Source: Norana najaformis
Lineage: Eukaryota > Annelida > Clitellata > Crassiclitellata > Hormogastridae
Assembly: GCA_964023275.1 (NCBI GenBank)
Contig: OZ029916.1
Span: 41,788,896 to 41,852,895, forward strand
Length of the DNA stretch: 64,000 nucleotides
Direction: 5' to 3'
Shown: positions 47,480 through 56,572 of the stretch, in pieces
Position numbering within the stretch: position 1 is the first letter of the stretch
Layout: every line of letters starts with the position of its first letter
Made by a program: the position numbers and the translations under genes
Notes under the pieces: generated by a model
What the model saw: the letters and a program-made list of their open reading frames with translations, nothing else
The model's database searches: none
Told to the model about the DNA's origin: nothing

Positions 47480-48110
47480 ATAGGAACAGAGGCAGGGCGA
47501 GAAACAGGAGGAGAAAGAGACAGAGTAAGAAGAGCAAAAGGAAGAGGAGTAAGATAGAGTAAGTAGAGCAAAAGGAAGAGGAGTAAAAAACGAAGGATGA
47601 GAGGGAGAAGGAAAAGGGGAAGGGGAGAAAGAAGGGAGAAGACGAGGGAGAGGAGAAGGCGAAAGAGGGAGAGGAAGAGAATTAGGAATAGAAAGAAGAA
47701 ACAACGAGGAAGAAGAAGAGACTGAAAAAGAGGATAAGGAGGAAGCAAATTAGGAATGGAAGAGGAGAGTGATGAGAAAGAGGAAGAGAATGACAAAGAG
47801 GTGCAAGAGAATAAGGAAAGTAAAGACGAGGAGAGAGAAAAAAAGATAAATAGCAGGAAAGGAAAAGAAGTAGAAAGATAAGGGGAGAAGTAAAAGAAGA
47901 GGAAGCTTAAGAGGATGTGAATCTACATGAAAAACAAAAATAGGAGAAAGAGCAGGAGGAGGAAGGAAACCAGGAAGAGAAAAAAGAGAAGAAAATGAGA
48001 AAGAAGAGGAATAGAATGAGGATGAAGGTAAGGATGAAGAGAAGGAAGAGGACGGTCACGAGAAAGAGGAGGAAGATTAGAAGGAAAAGAAAGCAGAGGA
48101 GAAGTGTGAC
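47480..48110. repeat. GA-rich polypurine segment
   Basis: About 630 bp of aagaggaag, gagaaag and aggagg words on the plus strand with very few pyrimidines. Lys/Arg/Glu frames and their minus Ser/Leu/Phe shadows are artefacts. Confidence 0.85.
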
Positions 48111-48229
48111 AAAGAGATCTCTGGCCAGTAGTTTCTCGTGTAGGCTGTTCCGCCGCTAACGAGGTTTTGGTTAAGAAATCGATGGCAGCCTAACTGATTG
48201 CGACACCCCCTCATCAGCTGCCACTCCTC

Positions 48230-48800
48230 CACTGTTACCACCTCTTTCTCCACCGGCATCCCGCCTCTGCCACCTCTATCCATTGCCATCTTTGCTCTGC
48301 CACCTCTATCCATTGCCACCTTTGCTCTGCCACCTCTGTCTCCTCTGCCATCTCTGTCTCCTCTGCCACCTCTGTCTCCTCTGCCACCTCTGTCTCCTCT
48401 GCCACCTCTGTCTCCTCTGCCACCTCTGCTCCTCTGCCACCTCTGTCTCCTCTGCCACCTCTCTGCGCTGTCATCTCTTTCTTCCTCTTCCACTTCTCTC
48501 CACTGCCAGTTCTCTTTCCTCGACCTCTTCTCTCCACTGCCATCTTCTTCTTTTCTGCCAACCCTTTATATTGCCACCCTTATATACTGCCACCCTTCTT
48601 CGCTGCCAACCCCTCTAATGCCACCCCTCTCTACTGCTACCTTGTTCCGCTATTCTTCTCTACCGCCACTCCTCTTTACCGACACCCTTCTGTGATGTCG
48701 CCCTTCTCTACTGCCCCATCCTGTATTGCCACCCTCTCTATTGCCACCCCTCTACTTCCACCCCTTTTCACTGCCACCCTTCTCTACTGCCACCCTCCCT
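48230..48800. repeat. 18-bp minisatellite and related TGCCACC repeats
   Basis: The core at 48330-48460 repeats ctctgccacctctgtctc. The flanks carry looser ctgccaccc and cattgccacc units. Plus Pro-Leu and minus Gly-Asp-Arg frames come from the repeat. Confidence 0.88.
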
Positions 48801-48899
48801 GCTCTGATTTGTAGGCGGCGGAACAGATGGGTAGACAAGAAGAAAGTTCAGCAGGAAATCTAGAAGACAGAACAGGATGTGGAGAGAGACATGGAAACG

Positions 48900-50500
48900 G
48901 ACAAATTACGATCTGTCGCTGACGTAAATGGCACTCAGCGTAAACTGACGAAGGAAGATTAAGAAGTAAATGATGACAAAGTTCCCTTAAAGGAGGCAAT
49001 TAGCTACAATTCAAGTGCTTTGCTTTCAGTCTGGCAAAGCAGCAACAAAGAAACGCAACTCACCACTGAAAGGAACGTTGCTTCAAAAATGTCCTCTGAA
49101 AATTAGTAGGAAGTAGGCCTACCGATCGCCATAGCACTTCAAAAACAATCTAAGATTGCGATTTGTATTTGTCTTTCATCCCTGCGTCTGGGGTTCGATT
49201 TCCAATGTCTTGTGAAATTGGCAAATTCGTTGTCGAGCCATGTAAGATAAGGTTGGCCGGTTGTTTGTTTGCTGTTGTGTTTACGCTTCAGCCGAAAGTT
49301 CTTTTAACTTCAAGGAACTTTCGTTGAAAGTGGCGTGCAATAAATGAACAGTTTAACTTACCATTAACTGAGCTTTACATGTAGTCTAACTATATTGCAT
49401 TAGTATTTTATATAATCTTTAAAAATCTCAAATGCAAATGACTCTCCAGATTATTAAATGAAGTTCGATAGCTTAGATTAGATTAATCTGTAAAAACTAA
49501 AAAAAGGAGTCAGTAAAAGTTATCGAGCGTTGTAGCTCGCAAGGAACTCATAACAATCCAAAATGTTTAACAACACAATTGTTGTTTTGTATGCCCATCA
49601 GTGGCATATCTGGAATGACGACAACTATCTGACCCATGACACCAGCTCATCAACTCTGCTATTCTTGCAATTTATGCACTTTTTGAAATGCCCTATCCTG
49701 ATTCCTCCTCTTCTACTCATCTTTATCTCTGCATAATTTATAAATACCACCCACTGTAGCTGTCTGTCTACCTGTCCTGACCATTGTATATGGCTTGCAT
49801 ACCGAACCCGAAGGGATGGCGGACTGAGTTGGCCTGAATGTTTCAAGGACGATCAGGCAACGGCGCTTAACTCCGCTGTGCTCGCCGGCGTCGCATCCAC
49901 AACGCCAAGTATCCAACTCTATCACTGAGTAAGTCTACGCTTCGCTGAAATGCAATAAGACCAATCGATATATCTACCTCCTTCTGTTTTTCCCTATTTG
50001 TAGAACATCGTCTATGACCACTGTCAAATGTAATGTCTCAAATCGGCAGGACGTGTGTGGACATCAGCTGTCTAGCAATAATGCACAGTCACCGTGGCCT
50101 AAATGCACGCTCAAAAGTAATGTCTCGAAACAGCGGACCCTAATGTAGCTATTGTTGCTGCTTTTGTTATTAGTTTGTCTGAATTATTATTGAACCACGA
50201 CCTGATGTGAAACCTCGTTGACATCAGCTGTCTGAAAATAAAGCACAATCACTGCTGTTCTTAGCCAGATATTGATGCAACCTTTTGAAGCAATGAGGCA
50301 AAATTCACACAAGTCTGCGAGCATTCTAATCGTAATCGTTTCTGCACATTTATACAGCGCCTCTTGAAAACTCCAGACCTGGCAATACAAGACCATGGTC
50401 GAATAGAATGGTCTCCACCGCAGACGAAATAGGGGCGAAGAAAGGTAGAGAAGTTTCTCTTTGTTTGCATGGATCAATTCCCGAGCCTCGCATTGGAGAA
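48900..50500. other. Intergenic stretch with no clear gene
   Basis: I find only short unsupported frames here, plus weak similarity near 49690-49800 (ctatcctgattcctcctctt, ccacccactgtagctg) to the LINE 3' UTR at 62270-62340. No exon or RNA gene is recognised. Confidence 0.45.
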
Positions 50501-50504
50501 ATCT

Positions 50505-50725
50505 AAATCGACATAGATCGCATTGATCAACTGTTAAATCGACATAATTATATCTTATTGTCCAACTGTGAAATCGACATAATTATATCTACTGTAATTG
50601 TCCAACTGTGAAATCAGCATAATTATATCTTATTGTCCAACTGTGAAATCGACATAATTATATCTACTGTAATTGTCCAACTGTGAAATCAACATAATTG
50701 TATCTAATTGTCCAACTGTGAAACA
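50505..50725. repeat. Tandem repeat with alternating 37/40-bp units
   Basis: Each unit has ttgtccaactgtgaaatc followed by gacataattatatct. Every other unit has an extra actgta spacer, giving a higher-order period of about 77 bp repeated twice. Intergenic. Confidence 0.85.
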
Positions 50726-51029
50726 TTGGTCGATGTCCTGTGCAATTAGCACAAATCGCATTTACAAGAAATAAAGCAGAATGGGGTGCCCCTAAAAGTC
50801 ATGCTGTCCCCAGAATTTTCGCTTAGGCTGCAATAGACTACAACTATTTAAAACCGCATCACGCATATCAGTTGCATCTGAGCGCCTGTGATGAATTTAT
50901 TTTGAAGGAGCGCTATATAAATTCCAGATTATAATTACAATTGCCGATAAATGTCTGCCCTCTTTAAGAACTTTTCAAAAGCTCTGCGAACATGGTAGTC
51001 TAAAAGATCTAAATATGGACGCCTTAAGA

Positions 51030-51069
51030 TTCATTCATTCATTCATTCATTCATTCATTCATTCATTCA
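51030..51069. repeat. (ATTC)10 microsatellite
   Basis: Ten uninterrupted attc units. Confidence 0.95.
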
Positions 51070-51599
51070 GAGTGCCTCTCTAAGATGCCTACTCAGAGAT
51101 TTCCCAGTCCAGACTCGGCAAAGAACTCTTTACAAGTGCTGGTGATAGGTACTTGTTGCGTCCCTGGCCAGAAGGATACGCAGATCCAGAGGGAGAACAC
51201 TCCAGACAGATGGCCAAATCACAAAAACAGGCATGACATTGCGATGTCGAAGATGAGAAGAAAATGTAAATTGAGCTTACTGAATTTGTTTACCAGCTGT
51301 TTCATAAAAAGTGCTGCAAAAACCTAGATGCGATATTATGTCTCTGACCGCTGAGCTAGGTTACAACCCCTTCTCGAAGATAGTCGAACTAGGCCGACCA
51401 TTGTCCAAGGATCTTCATCCAAGATTGATCTGCGCTTTCGAAGGTTGCTTTTTATCCAGGATCAATCAAAATACTGACACTGCAATAAAGGTAGAGGAAA
51501 GACAGTGGTTTACTGGTTTACGCCTACGATTCCTCGCTCGGTCAATGGACATATGGCGTGTTAACAAATGCATTACTTACTTACTTACTTACATGACTG

Positions 51600-51990
51600 T
51601 AGAAACTCGTCAGAAACATGAAAGTAAAAATAGCATACTTACTTACACGCCACATAAGCCTGATCCAGAGGTTGAAGGATCTTTCAGCTGAGGAGCAGAC
51701 AACCGAAGGAGAACAACGATTGGGCTCAAGGACGTTCTCTCTGACTGGTCGAAAGCTTTGGAATTCGCTGCTCGATTGCAATAGTTCTTTGATGTTATTC
51801 GGGTCTAAACTTGACTCCGTTTTCAACTTGGTTGCCCACCGTAGCTTGACTTCTGGTTTCCCTAAACTCTGGGATTTCTACTGGTCTTTTCCAAAGGATT
51901 AAGATTTTTCAACGGTTTCACTAATAGTGACCAAGCTTTGTGCATTATGATAACGACGCTATAGAAGTGATTAGATTAGATTACATTACT
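51600..51990 (+). mobile_element. LINE ORF2 C-terminus and 3' end fragment
   Basis: A plus frame reads RLGSRTFSLTGRKLWNSLLD, the ORF2 terminal motif, then FGSKLDSVFNL. The tail ttgtgcattatgataacgac, gctatagaagtgattagatt is the clearest version of the shared 3' end. 5'-truncated; intergenic. Confidence 0.78.
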
Positions 51991-52124
51991 TTAGGCGTTA
52001 CATTCCATAAACGGTTACCATAGAAATCATACGTAAATGTCATGGTAATCCATGGTCCACAGGCATGGTCATTTTCGGTGTCGCCATTTTTTTCTTATAG
52101 CTACATAACCCCAAGTCCCAATTA

Positions 52125-52335
52125 GGCGGTCGAGGCCTTAACCCTCGTGGCTTCTTCCTCGGCTATGTGATTTATGGCCACTGGGCTTGAGGCCGACATG
52201 TTGGAGTTGCAGTTTTATTCTGGTGTTCTCTTGTTTGAAGTACCATAATGTAGTGCGCTAGTCTCTACAAGAGATACGGACGAGTTGTATCCGCAGAAGG
52301 GGGGATGCTTTCATCGGCTGAATGATGATGGAAAG
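52125..52335 (+). repeat. Dispersed repeat copy 1 (GGCCTCGTGGCTTC family)
   Basis: Text ccctcgtggcttcttcctcg, gtgatttatggcc, gcttgaggccgacatgttg, then tacaagagatacggacgagt is shared with 59905-60130 over about 200 bp, with substitutions. Class unknown. Confidence 0.65.
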
Positions 52336-52879
52336 AGGGATATTGCATGCCTTTTTAGCCACTGCTCAAACTGTTGTCATTAGGAATGTTTTCAGTTGCT
52401 ACTGGTCATTGACTCTTTAGAATAGGCGAACTTCTGGTCGTGTCGTGTAGATATCCCAGGTTTCTTTTCGAAGATAACCCCAAGAGTCAGCTCCGTAACA
52501 CGGTGGCGACATGCCATGAAGAGCATATCTTTCTGTAACCCTTTTCAGTGAGGGAACATACACCAGAATGATGACCGGTGTTAGATACTTTTGTGTCGAA
52601 GAACAGTGCCTGAAACATGTTCTGCCAGACACCACAGATGATTGCGATTGCTGGGCTTCCTATGTTCCGGAAAACAAAGTTCTTGGCTACTCCGAGTAAA
52701 TGCTCCAATCCGACACGTAAGTTCAGGCTGCGAGCCAATCAACATACAACTGGAATGTCAAGTCCTCCGTTAGTTTACAATCTCTATAAACAGTCGGTGA
52801 GACTGAAGCATAGAACTCTAAAATCAGCTAACTGGATAAATTTTAGTTCAGCAAACATTTAAAAAATTAGTAATAGACT

Positions 52880-53050
52880 AACTGCTAACAGGATAAATAT
52901 TAATCACTGAAGAAGGTTTATTATTAAAACATAGAATACATGATAGCTATTATGTTCTGGCATAATGTTAACTGCAGTACTCGGTAAAATTTGCTAAAGT
53001 CGGGGCACCTTTTTATGTTATTCGGCCTCTCTATGCTAAGCCCTGTGAAT
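52880..53050. repeat. Dispersed repeat, uninterrupted copy
   Basis: From aaatattaatcactgaag through acatgatagctattatgttc and gcagtactcggtaa to ctatgctaagccctgtg. The same text flanks a LINE insertion at 55335-55790, so this copy shows the empty site. Confidence 0.8.
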
Positions 53051-54089
53051 TGGAACCAAGGGGGCCAGTCCTAATTATTATACAAGTGAAGAGATTCTTA
53101 CACAGATGAAAGGTTGAGAGGGTTAAACTTCAACATTAATGTTAGAGGCCATCTTAGTATGTAATCTATGGATGTATGTATTTAAATACATATATAAAGC
53201 CTTTGTAATATCTACAAGGCACTGATTCAGTGGCGTAGCAACATCCGGTTCAACCGGTTCGATAAACCAAGGCTATCGACAAATTTGAGTCGCAGCCGGT
53301 CACAGAGAATTATTTTTGTGGGCATTAAACAGGTCCCGATAGGATCGTAAGAGTGAGGGATGTGCAAGTGAATGTCAACCCCAAATTCCTTGCAACGCAA
53401 CTGCGCTCACGGGAAATTCTGGAAATGACCGCACAAACTGGAATCCATTTAATTTACGACTTTCATATTCGTAGAGTGAACTCTTGCTGCTCTTCAAAAT
53501 TAATTTTTTATCACAAGCAATAATAACAGTAACAATATCACTAACATTAGCAGTAACAATAACAGCAACAATACTATAAAATGAAAATAATAACACATGT
53601 AGAATACCAATAGCACAACAGTAAATCTAAACGATACCACTAATCTTGGCAACTCTTTCTTGATTCAGCGTCAAAATTATGGCTGAAGCGAAATCGTGCG
53701 ATATTCCAGGGAATCCTAAATCGAACTGAACGCAACGAAATATAATCACGGCGACGGACATTTCGATCAATTTGCGATGCAAAACTACTCCCGTTTCGGA
53801 TGAAAGGAGGGAAGGCACGACGGACGAATAGATGGATGGAATTGGGGACAGAGGGTTCAATCTTTGAAAGGACGCGCAAGAAGTTTCGGGTGAGGGTGTT
53901 GGACGGAGAAACATCACGTAGGCACGTAGTCACATAAACCGCTCTTGCAAGAAACGGTTCGATTGATGAAAACCAAAATTGTCATGGGCAACAATTGCAT
54001 TATAATGAAGCACAGTCGCTGTGGTCAACTGCCAGACATTGCTGTGATCTTTTAAAGTAATTGTGGCTTTCTTGGCCTGTTGTACGGTT

Positions 54090-54150
54090 TCACTGGAAGC
54101 GACCATCGATTGCTGCATTGTGCATTACGTCAACGGCGATCTAGAAATCA
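54090..54150 (+). mobile_element. LINE 3' tail fragment
   Basis: Ggaagcgaccatcgattgct, gcattgtgcattac, caacggcgatctagaaatca matches the shared tail. It is followed immediately by the AATGG repeat, which may derive from the tail. Confidence 0.6.
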
Positions 54151-54151
54151 T

Positions 54152-54290
54152 TATAAAAGAATGGAATAGAATGGAATGGAATAGAATGGAATAGATCGGA
54201 ATGGAATAGAATGGAATGGAATAGAAGGGTATGGAATAGAAGGGTATGGAATAGAATGGAATACAACAGAACACAACAGAATATAATAGA
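54152..54290. repeat. (GGAATAGAAT)n satellite-like repeat
   Basis: Gaatggaata, ggaatagaag and ggtatggaat units in tandem, decaying into acagaacac. Confidence 0.88.
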
Positions 54291-54724
54291 TCAGATAAGA
54301 ATTAGACAAAATTAGAACAGAATTAGAGAAATTGTAGATAACAATGAATATGCTTTGACACCATAAAGTTTATGTTGGTGAGCGTTCTAACCACATTGGT
54401 GTCTGCTCCTAGCAGACATAACTTTTAGTAAGAGCGTCCAGTCACCAAGTGTCTGATCGCGGTGCTTCGTCTTCTTGGATCCGCTGTTATCTACATCGGG
54501 CATCTGCAGTTTGGAGGCGTTTAATAAATTCCGTTTATATAGCGCGAGTGCAGAACGAATGCGTTCCAGGACAACGTCGCTGGAGTCTTTTGATGATAAA
54601 ACAGCCATTTAATTAATAGTTCTTATTTCTGTTTTGCGTAACACAATTATCTAGTACGAGGCACGAATAAATTAATCATTTGCTGTATGTATATTGCGAC
54701 ACTTCTATAGCCCCTCTGTTAAAC

Positions 54725-54955
54725 AAGCATGCATGCAAACATATACATTCATACATACATGCATACATACATGCATACATACATGCATACATACATGCAT
54801 ACATGCATACATACATATATACATATATACATACAGACATACAGACATACATACTTGCATACAAACATGCATACATAAATACATGCACACATACATACAT
54901 ATATACATACAGACATACATACATACATACAAACATACATACATACATACCGAAA
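54725..54955. repeat. (CATA)n/(CATG)n array
   Basis: About 230 bp of catacatg, atacatac and agacatac. Met/Cys/Val and His/Thr/Tyr frames on both strands are artefacts. Confidence 0.95.
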
Positions 54956-55334
54956 TCCACATGTACACACCTACGCACATTTAAAAAAGTAAGCTAGCGA
55001 ATAAGCGGAAATCTGGAAAGGCAGTCATTTGTTTTCCCAGGGTGTTTGAGTTATGTGGCCGTCGTTAGAATTGACAGCGCGGGACCGAAGCATAAAAGCG
55101 TCTTTGTTCACGGGTATGTGAACCTGTTTCTACTGCCACCAACGGAAGAAAAGGCGTTCGAGGTGTTTTACGGCCGACCGGAAGGAGTTGACTTAATCTA
55201 ATCAGCTGACGGCAAAACGCATACATATCTGATGCATCAGCTCGACATACATCTTGGTGGAGGTGCATTCATTTTGCATGGGCGCAATCATAGGCCAGTG
55301 GTAACAGCCATCGATGATCGAGCTGAGAAATAGA

Positions 55335-55790
55335 CTGTTAACAGACTAAATATTAATCATTGAAGTAGGTTTATTTATTCTTTTATTTATTTTTAAATTT
55401 ATTTATTTATTTACCTATTACAGCACTTGTAACGCGCGCAATGTCAGCACACCTGAATCTGAGGCGCGGATGTATGTTCGCTAGGGGCCAAGATGGAATC
55501 ATACAAAAGCCAGGATAAAGTAGTGAGTCTTAACAAGTGATTTAAAAGATGATAACGAGTTTGCAAGTCGGGCCTTTTGTGGTAGACGATTCCAAATGTA
55601 AGGAGCACAGCAGCTAAAGGCACGTGATCTTACAATTGTCCTGAACCTAGGTTCTTGCAATTAAAACACAGAACACATGATAGCTATTATGTTCTGGCAT
55701 AATGCTAACTGCAGTACTCGGTAACATTTGGTAAATTCGCGGGCACCTTTTATATTATTCAACCTCCCTATGCTAAGCCCTGTGCGTCAA
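55335..55790. repeat. Dispersed repeat, copy interrupted by a LINE
   Basis: The left flank (ctaaatattaatcattgaag) and the right flank (attaaaacacagaacacatg through ctatgctaagccctgtg) match 52880-53050. About 295 bp of foreign sequence separate them. Confidence 0.78.
55370..55665 (-). mobile_element. LINE ORF2 C-terminus inserted in a repeat (minus)
   Basis: The minus frame reads TIVRSRAFSCCAPYIWNRLP, then SLSSFKSLVKTHYF, followed by a 3' part ending in an aaataaataaat tail on the minus strand. This gives orientation and a tail consistent with retrotransposition. The frame is short and truncated at its 5' end. Confidence 0.75.
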
Positions 55791-55799
55791 CGTCTTCTG

Positions 55800-55865
55800 T
55801 CAGATAGCATGGGGAGTCACTGCATCAAAAGCTTTGCGCGTGTCGAGGTATAGGACTCGGTTGGT
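55800..55865 (-). pseudogene. Reverse transcriptase fragment (minus)
   Basis: The minus frame includes RVLYLDTRKAFDAV, the motif A region of non-LTR reverse transcriptases (YLD..KAFD.V), with the catalytic Asp. Only about 20 codons are recognisable, so this is a relic. Confidence 0.65.
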
Positions 55866-56572
55866 CAGGGTAGAGCATTGTAGTGTCGTGTGATATAGTT
55901 TATATAGTGTAGTATACTGTTGCTTTACACTTGTAGTTGTAATCATGGATTTATACAGCGCCCCTCCCAAGAGATACTCAGCAGAGGCGCTTCTGACCTG
56001 ACAACTCAAATCGCGATCGGAAAAATGGTTTTCAAGCGCTTATAAGATATAGTTAAAGAATACCTAGGTGGCGTTACAGGTGGCTTAGCAACCTCTTTCA
56101 GAAAGTTGGACCAACCATAGCGAAACTTCTATGCTGCATCATGGAAGTTTCGGCCCATGGCACAACCAGGTCAACTTTTGAAGCGGAACGAAGAGGCCTA
56201 CTATGACAAGCAATGGAAAAGACCGAATCCAGTGTATTGCATTGCTACATACTGTTATCATACAATATTATACTATATTATTAGTTTATTATAGTAGATT
56301 GTAGTGTTGGGACGTGTATAATTATATGACTGCACATAAGCATTTGTAAATAGTCTTATTAGGACATCTCGGAAGGGTTGTTCCATTCAATTACATTATG
56401 TCGTAGTGGATTGTATTTTATTTTTGTATAATTAGTTTAAAAGTTTTTGCTTTTGCTTTTTGCTGGGGTCGAGAAGTTGGGATGGAAAACAGCAGTCGTC
56501 TCATCTCGGATTAAACTTCTGATTCGGTTCGTTACAATCGCTTGCAGTGTCCAGTGAGTCTTAGAGAGCGAA

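Noticed and set aside
48077-48695. Gly-Asp-Arg (minus) and Pro-Leu-Ser (plus) frames, collagen-like or RGG-like at first sight
   Set aside because: Both strands are open because of the 18-bp minisatellite; no flanking exon signals.
53627-53933. Two overlapping minus frames of 96-97 codons
   Set aside because: Mutually out of frame, no domain or exon signals; neither can be preferred.
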